DNA of 64,000 nt from Phymatolithon calcareum (GCA_977006965.1 OZ345373.1:1054001-1118000); one strand, 5' to 3'. Numbered from the stretch's first letter, positions 43,479 through 56,412 are shown. Notes: generated by a model not told the origin, from the letters alone. Made by a program: numbers and translations.

Positions 43479-44070
43479 CCACAGGTGGAAAAGAAGAAGA
43501 AGAAGTGAAGATTTTTATTATAGTGTTACCAACGCATCTGCAGACGCTTGGGGCAACACTTCTGATGAGCCACGAGGACTCAACTCAGAGCCCAGAGGCT
43601 CCATTTCGCATAAAAACGGCTATAGTCAGCAAAATTAGAAAACCTACCTCTGATCTCAACGGAGAGATCTCGAGGGGGAAAATCATTTCACTTCAATGGC
43701 CACGCAGAGCATCGTATCGTGTCGAGGTCGTTTCCCGCGCCGAAGCAAGTTTACCGACGTCCCGGGTCCGCGTGCCGCGCCGATCTTCAGGACTTACTCT
43801 CGCTCGGCCTGCCCGCCGATCCGCGCGGGGGGGGGGGTTACTGACGTCCCCAGTCTTGCGTGCGCCGGAGCGCGATGGGCGAGTTTACCGACGTCCCGGG
43901 TCCCACAGGTGGAAAAGCGATGTTTCGGAAAATTTAGGAAGTTTTCTCGAAACAAGCGAGCACATGCTAGGGGGTCCGTCAGAAGACCAAACATAAGAGA
44001 AGAGCTACCCTATTATGGGTAACGCCTGAGGAAGCCTTGCCCGTATAATATACGTTTAAAAAGAAACTTA
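43479..44070. repeat. GC-rich repeat patch followed by LINE-type tail
   Basis: The 20-mer GTTTACCGACGTCCCGGGTC occurs twice, near 43750 and 43883, with a diverged TTACTGACGTCCCC between them and a G12 run near 43827. Around 44025-44065 the sequence GAAGCCTTGCCCGTATAATA matches the LINE 3' tails. A 180-codon frame runs through but looks compositional. Confidence 0.55.
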
Positions 44071-47000
44071 TCAAAAAATCTGCTGTACCACTTTTCATCC
44101 CTGCGCTATTCCACTCCGATTCCACCGCCGCCATGCTGACGGTTAAGGTCGGCCCAATTCATCAGTCGAACATTATGTGCTTGCGTGTCTGACTTTGGAA
44201 GGTACATGATCGATAGCGGTGATATATTATGGATCATTCGTTCCCATTTTTTAAAGGTGGGCGTACGCTAGTAGCGTGCACCTGATGAATTTGTAAATCT
44301 GTAGATTTGTCACAGTTGAACCAGGCCCAGCTTGTGTGACCAATGATGAAACATTTTTTAGTGCTGGCGTCTGTCTCATGCGACATACAGCATTCTGCTC
44401 TCAACTCAGCTATGAATACACCATTGGACTGCAAAGAAGAAGAAGGAGAAAAGTAGATTTTTATTTTTAAAACATTGGAATGAGAAGCAACTTTCTTGTT
44501 TCCATAATATCGACAGATTCGAATTTGTTACCAGAGACGTAAAGTTGCGTTTTTATTGATTTCAGTGCTCATCGTGCACGCAAAAAGGAGCCGCGGTAAA
44601 ATTCGTTACTCCATCATTATTGAAACGAATTAAAAATTTGAGATAAGATCCAACGGAGGGTTGAAGCAGAAAAACATTTTCGTCGCTCCTAAAAACCGGA
44701 GTTGACGCAAGCACGGTTCCAAAACACTACAAAACTCCACATCGGATCTTCACGGGGAATCAACATTGAATTCCACATTCGGCCTCCCTGTGCAGGCCAA
44801 TCAGAATACCCGCTGGCGTTGTGCACTGTAAGTCATTGTACGCCGTTTCAGTAGACAGGCTGGTACTGACCTGATTATCAGGTAGGAGATGCACATAAGG
44901 AGTGTCCAGCCTTCACAGATAGATTTGTACCTTAAAAGACGGCGCAAAAACTCCACTGCGAATTCAGTGGGGCTTAAGCACGCACGGCAGTACCACATAT
45001 GCGCTGCCCCCAATTTTTGGATATCACAGAAAAAACACTTCCAGCCGTTACCGCGAACGTGACTGTCTGTCTGAAGCCGGACGCGGATCTTTGCCCTCTT
45101 CACCCAAGAGATTTCTTTGATGATTGAGATTTCTATGCTTTTTGCCATCTCCGAATTCAAGCCGGACAAGCGAAATGTAAACTGTTGCTTTCTCTCCGAT
45201 GGGGCTCGCAAGGCAGTGCTTTATTGCTGAATTATCTAGTACTTAGATTACGGCAGGGCGTTATTTCTGCTAGGTAATTAGAAAAGCTCTCCTTCTTCTC
45301 AGCCTACCGCTCGAGATACGACTCGATTCCACCCGAACAAGGGAAATTTGCACTAAAGTGCGGATTATGTTCTCGAAACGTTGCCGACACAGCAGGTGTC
45401 TCTCTCTTAGGATAAAGCAGATAAGAGTACCCCAAATTATAACACATCCTGCAGGGGACCGACTCACTGACGGTTTTAGGATTAGATGTGGAGAAGCTGT
45501 GACTGTTTTTGAGATATGGACTGGTATAGCTCAAATTGAACCAGTGCGTTAACAAATAAGTGACACTCTGCCTGCCTAGCCCAGTGGGTGCAAAAATAGC
45601 GAATGTGCCCAATCAGAAAAATCGATGAGAGGCGAAGCAGCCGGGCCTTCCCTTCGGCCCCTTCCCATCGAAAAATGAGAACAAGCACTGAGTATGAGGT
45701 CAGGAGATCACTTCTGGATGGCAATGCTTGGCCATCAGTGCTCAACACGAGAGCGCGGCATGCTTTCCGCCTCCTTACCAAAGCCACGTTCAGTGAGTGA
45801 GCCTTCCGCGATAATGGATGCGTTCGGCCGGTTCCATTGGCTTCCACATGAGGTTACTACCCGTGGAAGCAGGGATTTTTTTGGTAAGGAACTCGCCATA
45901 CACGGTAATCCTTCTTATACCACAAAGATTGTTGTATATCGAGATTGTCATGCCTCTATGACGGTTCTTTACTCTCTCGTTTGGTGAGAACACGCCAAAT
46001 GCAAATAGCAGTGTTGTAAACCACGTATTTACCCTAGCTGTGCATGGAATTTCTTTTGTATTCGCTTTTCAGCGGGATTCGCAGCTGAAATCTAGATGTA
46101 GGTCCACCCTGAGATCGATATAGGCTCTCACCGTGGAACTTCATGCTAGATGTACACTAAAAAAATATAAATCTACCTCCTTCGATCACCGCAATGTTAA
46201 TCTGGCGGCGGACACGCTGTCATTGTCCGCTTGGGATAAATCGCAGCGAGACGGGGTGACCACTTTGTCTTGAAAGAAAAGCAGATGATAAGAATGATCG
46301 CCCGTTTCTAGTTTCCTGGGTAGGTCCGTGGCGAATACGTTGAAGATCTTAAGGACGTTCTATTTGTTTGAATAGGAAAGAAAAATGCCTGGATTGAAAT
46401 CGAGATTTTTGGACGCAGGCATAGCAAGAAAAGTCAAATAGCTATTGGGATGAAATCGAGACTATTTTGCTACATATGCGTTTGATTGAAACTCACATCT
46501 CGCCCTGTATCAATCGCGGACTGGGCGTCGAGTTAAGGTGCGGATTGTGTATCTACCAGTACATGATGCATCTGTAACGTAACGATTGGTGGAAGGATCC
46601 GAAGGTTGGCAGTGCTCCAGAGCAATAGCTGCAGTATACGTGCGTTAAGTACGAAGTCGTTTTCCACGCCGAATCACGCTGTCAGACGTCTATGTCGCGT
46701 TGTGCAACCGTAGACTCCTGCGGCGAAGCAGGCTGTTCATAGACGCCTCCTGCAAATTCAGCTGTATTCGAGGTGGGCAATGATAAGTTAGGGTAATATC
46801 TCTGAGGCGACGAAAATAGCAATGGTGGCTGAATGCGCTATATGAACTCAGAACATACAGTACGGCATAAGAGAAGTACCCTATATTTACGTGGCTGCGG
46901 TATGTCCGTGTCTTGCAACAAGAAACACACGACCACGGCCAAAAATAGTACACAAATTTTCCGAATGAACGAGAAGGGTAAGTGTGCGAGAGAATGCGGT

Positions 47001-47496
47001 GGGAATTCTGAGAGACAACTGAAATAGAACTATCAAGCAAAAGACGATTATGCTATTTGAAAATCAAGTAAGTTAGCTTGTGTACGCAAAACCAAATATG
47101 GCGACTCATAGGGTCTATTTCTGGTTTCTCCGGTGTGTTTTACACCATGTGAAGCTCTTACGGAACAAGGTATACATTAGGCTCAACGTTGGATTGAATC
47201 CAACTATTTGACATTAATGTCCTTCCATAAGACCTTTAGCTCAATCGGACAACGGTTCTCTGTTCTAGCACACACTCTCTAGCTGTATACTGTAGGACCA
47301 CACGTGCTAACAATCACGCATCTTCATCCCGCGCTCTGCTAGGAACATCAACCCCGTCTTGCATCCAAGCACCTGCAGTCACTACGTCTCGAAAGGATTC
47401 TTTCCACGTGCTGGCGATGCCGCCAGCTCAGCCCCTCTAAGCACTCATTTCTTTGTTGACTTTGCTTTTGTTGGGCGCATACATGTTATTCCGCAC
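44071..47496. other. No recognised gene
   Basis: More than 3 kb of anonymous DNA. A retroposon-type end (GCAAAGAAGAAGAAGGAG then TTTTTATTTTT) lies near 44430-44470. Frames up to 136 codons show no domain; the Cys-containing one at 44801-45211 is noted under 9331-11948. Confidence 0.35.
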
Positions 47497-47504
47497 AGCT
47501 GTCA

Positions 47505-47543
47505 AAAAATAGTTCGATTCAAACTTTAAATCGAACTATTTTT
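47505..47543. repeat. Perfect 15-bp-arm hairpin
   Basis: AAAAATAGTTCGATT at 47505-47519 pairs with AATCGAACTATTTTT at 47529-47543. Confidence 0.9.
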
Positions 47544-47837
47544 AAATTAAAATAAAATTAATGAGAAATATTTTTAACTGAATTTACGAAAATCCTCCAA
47601 TTCCAATTTTGCTCTAGTATTTTAATTGGCCACGGCTGATCAAATTGTAATTACGTTTTTGATGTAAACTTTCTCCAATTACTGTACATCCGATCCCTAT
47701 CGCTCGGCGACTATCGTCAGACGACTCTCACCTGCCGGTCTACTAAGATCCTAAATTTACAAACCGCCTGCTATACATATTACTGTGTCATTTTCAGTAC
47801 ATCAGAAGCCACGATTGGCTTCTTTTCAGAGGTGCAG

Positions 47838-48425
47838 CTATGAAGTCTATCACGAAGAAGCGCAAAAGCAATGTCACTACTAATATTGACCCTGAAATTG
47901 GAGCAAAAGAGGTAGTGGAGCAGATTTTGACTTTGGACAATCCAAGCGAGGGTGGTGGATTGTGCCAAGTCCACGTCTGCTCCACTAGCTCTTTTGTGCC
48001 AATTTCAGGCTCAATGTTAGTAGTACCAGTGCCATTGTGTCAAGTCCTCACGTTGAATCAGGTGTCAAAAAATACAGCAAAGGAGTACCCTTACTTTGAC
48101 GGCTGAAGACCGTGATGCCTGTCATGGATTGTTAAATGAATCAGTCGACAATTACCATATTGCGCAACGGATTTTTCCTGATGACATTGAAGACATACTT
48201 AATGCTGGAGACGGCAATTCTTATCAAGAGGAGTACATCAATTTTGATTTTATTGCGGCTTCCGCTGCTGAAGTACAGAGTCTTGCGAAGTATGTCCTTA
48301 CAGATCAACCGTCCAGGCTTGAACCCGTGCTTCTCGAGTCACTTTTGTTTTTGAAAGTGGACAATGGATTCTGGGATCAGAATATAGTCTCCCAGGCTGC
48401 CCGAGCGTGCAGAGGGACCAAGTAA
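47838..48425 (+). pseudogene. hAT transposase remnant with a fold-back inside
   Basis: The frame at 48096-48425 ends with the hAT C-terminal dimerisation pattern: INFDFIAASAAEVQSLAKYV, then VLTDQPSRLEPVLLESLLFL. It aligns with the hAT copy at 59432-59830 (STAEVERLWSVAKNVLTDNR, EPLLLEALLFLKEN). The catalytic part is absent. Upstream, 47838-48106 encodes an unrelated-looking 88-codon frame containing a diverged inverted duplication (47870-48036). No inverted ends were found, so it is a decayed piece. Confidence 0.65.
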
Positions 48426-50026
48426 TAGAGGAATGGAAAAACCGGGAGAAATATTTAATAAATTGTAATTAATTGGCATTATTGCAATTATTGTTCTGAC
48501 AAAAATAGCAGTTCCAGTTTTCATTTTCGTGGCAAGAATAATTGCTATTATAATATGTTCCTGAGAGAAATAATGCAATATATTTTTGGCGTACTATTTT
48601 TTCCAATTCTCTCTAATTATATTATTCCTACCTCTAAGGCTTCGCGTGCCACTTGAGTTCCAATTTCTATTTATAACAAGAAGAGATTCTGGTACAACCA
48701 CGTTAATTGCAATTCTAATTCACCTAATCAAGCAGCTATAGAAAATGGAAAAACGTTTACTTTGTTCTATGGTTGTCTAAATCTCCCAACTAAAACTTTT
48801 CTTTAATTGCTGTTCCCCAGGGTATTCAGTCCTAAACGCTCGACTTTCTGCTTTGTGCACAACAGCCGCCCAGAATGTTCACATCTTGCGACTGCAGGTC
48901 ACCATTCCGATGGTACCTCTCAAGCCTAGGTATATTGGCAAACATTATGGGCCCTCCCCTCAAATTCTGCCGCGGCATTATCCTACATTGGGTTTTTCTC
49001 CATACTCGAGCTACATTCTCTACCAGCGTCAGGCGATTCTTATATATTATGTTGTAAGGACCAGATAGGTCCTCATTTCCAACGTCTATCAAATAACGGG
49101 AGATCGCATCTCTTTAGAATCTCCCAACACGAACAATGAAACTCCCATCAGACAAGAAGAAAACATCTAAACAATAGTGAAGACAGTAACTGTCTTCGCG
49201 GGAACGCGTTTCCGAATAAACGAACCCGCATAGACGACTTTACTCTGCGGGGTGCCCTCCAGTGTGCCTTCGCGACACACTCTTAACGACGCTCAACCAG
49301 CGCGTTCGTTACAATGTAATGTTTTGTAATTCTTCGGTGCAAGGTCTTCAGGCCTAGTTCTTTTTATCTTCCCATACATTCTTCTGGAATCAATGGAATG
49401 AGCGGCGACAATTGTAAGCTTAATGGCTTTACATTTTGGATACCCTTGCATGCTCTGCCTAACTCCGTCTCAAAAAATGACTGTAGTTTGGCTTGCTGGG
49501 GTCCTACTTATGTTACGACCAGTTGAACCAGATCGGTCGACCGAAAAGGAAAACGACATCTTGATTATCCACGACAGTATCGCAACTGTGAACCGTCCAT
49601 TCACCAGTCATCTCAATGGGGCACTGTAAGACTGCGATGACAGCGCGTAGCTAGAACCAGAATTTTTTCCTCTGCGTGGTGCCGAGGCTCATAGTTCTCG
49701 AAAATCATACCTCTGTATCCTTCTCGAGACAGGGACAAGAAAGCAATGCACGTCTAGCATTGGATCGAAGATGAGAGAAGTGAATCAAGATGGTGTATAC
49801 AAGATGGTCTATCACCCGCTGGTTTTGCTTTACACTGTTGAATGTTGAAGCGTGAGACATATGTGCAGCATGGATAGCGGAACAATTATGAGATCAAGGG
49901 CAAAAGGCGCTCATTGTCTTAATTTCGAAGTGAACACTCGAGAAGACAAGTAGCATTTCATTCATTCATTTTGCGTATTCCCCTTGTGGGGCTAGCAACA
50001 CTTTGAGGGCCTAAGCTTTTTCCATT
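48426..50026. other. AT-rich, no recognised gene
   Basis: The first 400 bases are rich in AATTGCAATT-type words like the subterminal parts of the hAT elements, so the hAT remnant may extend into them. The rest is anonymous. Confidence 0.35.
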
Positions 50027-50218
50027 CTAATCTATTTGTTGCGAGTTTGACTGCTGCTTGCAGGTCGAGATCTGGGACGTCGCCAAAGATTGACTCTGGG
50101 GTTGGTTGGACGCAGTGAAGTAGAACTTGACGAACCAAGTGACTTCGTCCGTCCTAAGAATATGTCCGAGCCAACTCCATCGCGTGTCTCTGACAAGACA
50201 AGAAACAACGTACCTCAA
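50027..50218 (-). mobile_element. LINE reverse-transcriptase C-terminal remnant
   Basis: The minus-strand frame includes VRDTRWSWLGHILRTDEVTW, matching the common post-RT motif (RRLRWLGHVLRM) of non-LTR retrotransposons. Nothing upstream or downstream is readable. Confidence 0.5.
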
Positions 50219-50769
50219 GCGACTCCATTTGGCAGAGGGTGAGAAATGGAGGAAGCTCGTTCTTGATGGGCTGAGGAGGGCGCCGGCCCTCCCATCCAGC
50301 GGCTTTTCCGTTTGGCAGACAGTCGCGTATTCTCATTACCATTTGAGGAAATTCAAAGACTGTCTGATTAGCTCTGAATGGCCGACACATCCATCTTCAC
50401 CGCAGTTGAGAAGATTCGGAATGGTACAAATTCGACAGCACTCGAGCACCACGTTGAGTCGGAAAGTAGACGGAAGAAGAATCAACAAGCATTGGTCGGC
50501 TCAGTGCTCCTTCGGGAGCGCACGGAGGGAAGGTGCCGGTATAGGCGTCGCGCCACGCCCGGTCCCCGTTTTGGGCAACCAGCGGTCATAACGGATCACC
50601 AGGACTAACTGGAGTGCGACGACACTCTTGAAAACCACGTGGATCTTCGCGAGTTTCTACAACGTTGAGCGCGTGAAAGGCAATAAACTCTTCTGAACTG
50701 TTCATTACTGTTTTGCGACACTCCAAGTGTCATGGCAAAGCAGTTCGTAGCAGTAGATGCACCACATAT

Positions 50770-52060
50770 ATGTGAATTAGAGTTCCAGGCGAGCTTCGAC
50801 TTCTACGTTTTTCAAAGTTGGCTTTGATTTAGCAAGGTAGAATGGGTGAATTCTTCGTCCAAAGTCTTCCGTTTCCTTTTCTAGGCGTTTGATAAGTGCC
50901 AACTCCAACATCGGGTCCAGGAAGATGGAGCGACATTGATTGTAGTGTGAGTCGTATGAGATGGAGCCATGCTGCTTCGACAACTCTTCGTAAAACTTTC
51001 GCTGCGTAAATTTCATTTGCCATGCTGCATGGGCTTCGGAGTACATCAAGCAGCAACTGACTAAAAATGACCAATCTCGAGTCCGCACCATGTTCTGCAA
51101 ATTCAGGCTCTCTTGCTAGTAGAGATTCTGCCTGCAAATTTGAGCGTTTAGGGAATAGTATATTTCGGATACTCCTAGTTGTGTCATGGATAGACCAGCA
51201 AGGACATATCCAATATACGGCTGACGACAACGAAAGATCTACTTCCAAGGCAGTTGCCGATATTTTGTAATGGAGATGTCTGTCCAACTACGTTAGAGAC
51301 ATCATTAACGGGCCACCATTGCAGCACACATCCACCATGGAGACATATTACCCTATCTCAGAGAGCTCGATTATGAAGAGAAAATTCAATGGGTTTTTGG
51401 GATGCCGTTTAAATACGTTCAACGAATTTCAGATCCATTTGGAGAAACATTTTGGCCATCTGGGAGTCAGAATAGAACTGACTCAAGTTGCTTCTCGTCC
51501 AATTTGCTGTAGGTTTGCAGACGTGATTTCTGTAGTTTTCTTCCAATGAGACAGGGGGCGAATGACCAAGAAACAGTCGTATTGCGCTCCGGATCCAGTT
51601 CAACCGATTTCGAATCTTCTGTCGCCTTCAGTAGTATGCACTGAGCAACACTGGATCAGAAATATTCCTCCAATTGACAAAAGAACCCCTCGTCCGAGCC
51701 ACTTGACCTCTTGTGCCAGAGCACCATGTGGGAGATCGAAGGTTCTCTTATTTTCTAAGGGGCCAGCCAAGACATCAAGATTGCCTTGGATAGAAAAATG
51801 GGTAGAAAAAGGCTCGAAGATGCATTGTAAGCTGCATAACTGGTAGTACTCCTGTCTTGACAAAAGTAATCTTGATGGTCTTTACCCTTGTTTTTCGCGA
51901 CGGGTTCTGGACGAAGATCCACTTTCTCGCAAGGAAGAGCTGGAACGGCCTCTACTTTGCCCAGAAAGTGCTTCCAGAACCGTCCCATTTGGACTTTCTC
52001 AGGGTGCTATAGAGTCTGGACCAGTCTTCCAGACTTGATACTGCGGTTGATTTGGTATGA
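50770..52060 (-). mobile_element. PiggyBac-like element copy 3, decayed
   Basis: On the minus strand the N-terminal region near 52050-51850 reads RLYSTLRKSKW, then LARKWIFVQNPSRKTRVKTI and VKTGVLP, matching copies 1 and 2. The C-terminal region at 50777-51100 reads MVRTRDWSFLVSCCLMYSEA and TQRKFYEELSKQH, matching RTHDWSFRVS and YYEVLAQQL of copy 1. Stops and frameshifts are abundant, and I find neither the inverted ends nor the CTAG. It is older than the other copies. Boundaries are approximate. Confidence 0.6.
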
Positions 52061-53627
52061 ACGGGGGCACCGACTCGCCGTCATTCGCTTGTCACATCAT
52101 GGCACTGATTTGTTCCAGTCGCAGATTGAATATTGCTCCCCTTATATAACACAAGTTGCAATCTCCAACTCCAGAAGAAAGTGCGTTCATTCTCACTGAG
52201 ACCCCAAAATTGTTCCTCTCCATGCAAAATAACGTTTTTAGCTCAGTAATGTTGCCTCAAGAGAGGATGTCCGTACAATAGACAATAGACTCCAGTTCCA
52301 CTTTTTCAGCGCCAGAGATGCATTTCACACTTCAAACGAGCCGCATGATTCGAAGTCAGAATACCTGAAGAGATTTACATAGAACAATCCGATGCTACTC
52401 CTGCGTTGACGGCAGAATCTTAATCTATTTTCCGTGTCGACAAATGTCGAAGCTGTCAATGGCATCAGGGATGCTGGAATGGAGGGCGGCGCAGGCACAA
52501 GGCAAATGAGACTGAAGACCACTGTCTTCGATAGGTTTTCAAGCTACCCTCTGACGAGCTGTCTCACATGGACGTGATGGCCGGCAGCGACCTTGAATGA
52601 TCTGGAACGCGAATTTTGATCCGCCTGCTGTGTCGATGGACGGGCAATTTTTGCCTATATAGCTGGGAGCTCTTTTCTGTGGCATCGTTTACGTTCACCA
52701 CAAATTACTACAATTTGCACACAGGCAGCGAAACATAGAGTTTGTGACATCTCAGTGGCAATCTGAAATCGCAGTGAATATGTCTCTTGTTGTCGAACAA
52801 GACAGTGGCTTGCAAATGTGAGCTCGGTCCATGAAACAGGAAGGCTAAGAAGAACACTGGCAGCGCACGACGTAGGGAAGATCCAATAGAGTGACAAAAT
52901 CGGGAGGCCGCCGCAGGCATCAGGTCGTAATAACGGACAGACTCGACAGTCGAAATAATCAAAGGATGGGAGGCGTCACGAGCTCGTCAATTTGGGTCAC
53001 TAAATGGCACGTGCGTATCGCGGTAGCCGTTAGACCTGACAATGATAGGATATTGTTGGTATTCCTGGGGTGTGATAAGCAACCTCCAGCCAGTAAGTTG
53101 GAAAATCCGATAGCATATAAGACACGGCTCATCGCAGCAATTAAAGGATCGCATCTCAAGCCAGCCAGAATTTGCGAGAGCGAGTGCGACTACCTTGCCG
53201 ACTCTGAGAGTGCAGTAAGTTACAAATGTCTTCAGAATTTTTAAAACGTCGACGGTGACTACTGGAGATGCATGAGGATCCACTCCTGGGCGACAACAGA
53301 AGATACACGAAACATTCAAGTTAAAACGAAGATACAATGGAATTTCATGAGTGCAATGGTTCGTAGGAAGATTTTCGCAGAATCCGACGCTACTGGAAGA
53401 AGAGCTAGGACTTCTGGGAAGAAAGATGAATGCTTATTCCCCTATGGGGCTAGCAAGCAGTGGTTTTCATTTTTCCTCCACCTAGATTACGACAGCGCAT
53501 GAATCCTGCTAGCTAATTGTACGCACGCTTCTTTTCTGCCAGCCGCTCGTCATTAAATGATTCCACCCGAAGCAACTGCGGTTGTTCCACGATTCGCGAG
53601 GCCACGTGGACGACCAGAATGTTGGAC
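52061..53627. other. No recognised gene
   Basis: Anonymous sequence with frames up to about 117 codons and no recognised domain. Confidence 0.35.
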
Positions 53628-53868
53628 TCTTTTCTTTATAGCTCACTTCTTCTGTGCCATACTAACGCATTTTAATTAAGCTCGGACCCCTTGTGCAATG
53701 CGAAAACGCCACCTCCGAAACTCCCCGTCACGAGAAATTAGGAGAAAAATCCTCGTCAGATTCTTCACCCCAAACAGGCACACCCGGGATTCGAATCCAG
53801 GACCTTTCTCTTGTCCGCATATGTGCACCTCCCGGAGGCAGTTCAAACACAATACCACAGGTGAAGCA
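53628..53868 (-). mobile_element. tRNA-derived SINE
   Basis: On the minus strand CACCTGTGGTATTGTGTTTG begins a tRNA-like head. It carries a B-box-like GGTCCTGGATTCGAATCCC about 70 bases on, and the element ends in GCTATAAAGAAAAGAG near 53640. The first ten bases (CACCTGTGGT) are the same as in the SINE at 43.2-43.5 kb. Confidence 0.55.
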
Positions 53869-54073
53869 AGAAATGCTAAAGCCAATGTGGACAAGTGCGG
53901 AAGCAAGGAGTAGCTACGGCGTTCAACATAGTTCTGAAACATCCGGAATGAGAGCAAGAGCAAGCGTATCATACAGATAACCTGAGTAAAAGTCAAGATT
54001 GGACATTCTCCTTCCATATGACGACGGGGACAAGCATGCGTATACCTCGAGCCCTACGGCTTCTAAATAGCGT
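53869..54073. other. No recognised gene
   Basis: Short anonymous spacer before the LINE fragment. Confidence 0.3.
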
Positions 54074-55364
54074 GTGATTCTCTGTGATGAGGATGGAGAT
54101 ATCCTTGATATATACAGAACCATCCCTCTCAATATCGGAGGCGCAGAGATATTTCTGATGAGCGGAAAGGAAGCTGTGCTGGAGCTCTCCCTAACTGCTG
54201 GAACTGATGGTTATTCATACGACACGGAAAGTTTCGCCGCCGTTCATGCATTTCAAGAAGTGGTAATGTGTCCTTTTGTGCCTGGAAGCACTATACGTTG
54301 GTTCACGGCAGCAGGAGCTGCATCTATGCTATTGACGGTCAACCACGGATGTACGGGAAAATGATACCAAGGAGATCTCCGTCGAAGCCATTTTGGATAC
54401 CGAGTCAATGCGGAATTCCGAGAAACGATGCTGCTAACGAGCTAGCTCGCAGGGGTATTTGTGAACGAGGCCTTGTGAACCACCAGAGAGTCCCGTCGAC
54501 AATCGAGGCAGCGAAATCCATCATCAGACCATCTCTCAAATCTAAGCCTCTCACTATTTCGACACTTTCCGACGGCTTTCCACTATCGCACAGACGAGCT
54601 GAAGTGATCTTACATCAACTAATTGGGGACTGTTCGCCTCTGGTGGCCCAAGGCGAAAGAACGTATGTATTCAAATGAAGTGCCCGAAAGAAGAAACAAC
54701 CATGAATGGCAGTACACGAGGAAAGATATCGCCGCTGTGGAGATCAGAGAGCGGTTCGGTGAAGCTGTAAAGCATATCCAGACAAACCAGTCTTCGCAAA
54801 CACTTCGATCGAAATTTCTGGAAATGGAAGGAGACCGCCTAGAATCGAAGCGAAAAGAAAGATACCATACGACAAGACAGGAGAATTGCCAGCAATCATC
54901 AAGTTCCCCAAGGTGAAGCACAGACAACTCGCGCTGCAGTATGCCTGTGGCAGTTTCCCACAGGTGTCAACAACAAGTATGACTGAAGAATTCGGCACCA
55001 GAGCTAGAGAGCATATGGAGACCCTTGAAAGCACGCTAGCAAGATACGAACTCGAAGGAGAAAAACGACTGGAAACAGAAAAGGCGCTAGATGAGCTCTT
55101 ACTATTTAGCAAGACACTCATAGAACGCATGGAGAACGAAGAAGGCCTGTATTAACCCGCAGAATGCAAGGCAAAAAGTGGTCGAGTCCAAGCACCAACA
55201 ATCCCGTAGAGGACTGAGATAGGACTACTTTGAGTCCTGAGTTTTCCCGTCCGCCATACTGGTGGACGTTTCGTCAGCCACACAAAGGTAGATAGCATCA
55301 GAAGAAGCCTTGACCATATCTTCGGAAGTCTGTGGGGCTTTTAAATAAACTTGAAAGAAAAAAA
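54074..55364 (+). mobile_element. LINE fragment with RNase H region and complete 3' end
   Basis: The frame at 54268-54678 contains FWIPSQCGIPRNDAANELAR, the C-terminal motif of a LINE-type RNase H. It is followed by RRAEVILHQLIGDCSPLVA, as in post-RT zinc-knuckle regions. Then 54844-55155 encodes KFPKVKHRQLALQYACGSFP and ends NEEGLY-stop. The 3' tail runs through GTGGGGCTTTTAAATAAAC to an A-run at about 55364. Frames shift several times and no reverse transcriptase is present, so it is 5'-truncated and dead. The last 550 bases form one arm of an inverted pair with 55614-56164. Confidence 0.65.
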
Positions 55365-55613
55365 AACTAATACAAGAATCATACTTCCGGTTGATACAGA
55401 TATCTCAGAGTCTATGTGGCTGACTGAGATGGACTAGTCCTTATCAGACGAACATTCCTGACCTATGTTTTGTATGGGGTGGCGAGCTGTAGTCTATGTC
55501 TCCGAGAACCAGAATTAGCTATTGTATGCATTATTCCTGGCGTGTCGTTGTGTTTTCGATGCCCATGAGATTCGCCTTTAGTTTCCATATGAGGCGAGCT
55601 GTTTCCGGAGTTT

Positions 55614-56164
55614 TTTTCCTTTCAAGTTTATTTAAAAGCCCCACAGACTTCCGAAGATATGAGCAAGGCTTCTTCTGATGCTATCTACCTTTGTGTGGCT
55701 CACGAAACATCCACCAGTATGGCGGACGGGAAAACTCAGGACTCAAAGTAGTCCTATCTCAGTCCTCTACGGGATTGTTGGTGCTTGGACTCGACCACTT
55801 TTTGCCTTGCATTCTGCGGGTTAATACAGGCCTTCTTCGTTCTCTATGCGTTCTATGAGTGTCTTGCTAAATAGTAAGAGCTCATCTAGCGCCTTTTCTG
55901 TTTCCAGTCGTTTTTCTCCTTCGAGTTCGTATCTTGCTAGCGTGCTTTCAAGAGTCTCCATATGCTCTCTAGCTCTGGTGCCGAATTCTTCAGTCATATT
56001 TGTTGTTGACACCTGTGGGAATCTGCCACAGGCATACTGCAGCGCGAGTTGTCTGTGCTTCACCTTGGGGAACTTGATGATTGCTGGCAATTCTCCTGTC
56101 TTGTCGTATGGTATCTTTCTTGTCCGCTTCGATTCTAGGCGGTCTCCTTCTATTTCCAGAAATA
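55614..56164 (-). mobile_element. LINE 3' end, inverted copy
   Basis: It is the reverse complement of 54815-55364 with only a few differences. Its frame (55821-56090, minus) reads KFPKVKHRQLALQYACGRFP and ends NEEGLY-stop, one or two substitutions from the other copy. The 5' truncation lies near 56164. A spacer of about 250 bases separates the facing 3' ends. Confidence 0.85.
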
Positions 56165-56412
56165 ATGCTCCAGTGCGGTAATTGTGGTACTGTACGTGTA
56201 TTATAGTACTACGCTTCTGGTCAGTTGTGCTTGAAGAACGAAAGCTGTTTGAACACGCATGATGGTGACTTCCTCGTGGATATCATAGCTACCAGGTATT
56301 CGCTACAAGACGAACTTGTATTTACACGCCTACCACGGCGGGCTAGGAAATCTGATCGATCGATACACCGGGGCTGAATCGGGGAGGGGTCAATTGTGAA
56401 GAAGATTGCTCT
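56165..56412. other. Spacer before piggyBac copy 2
   Basis: An open stretch reads QLCLKNESCLNTHDGDFLVD in one frame. It could be decayed coding sequence of whatever the transposon inserted into, but I do not recognise it. Confidence 0.3.
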
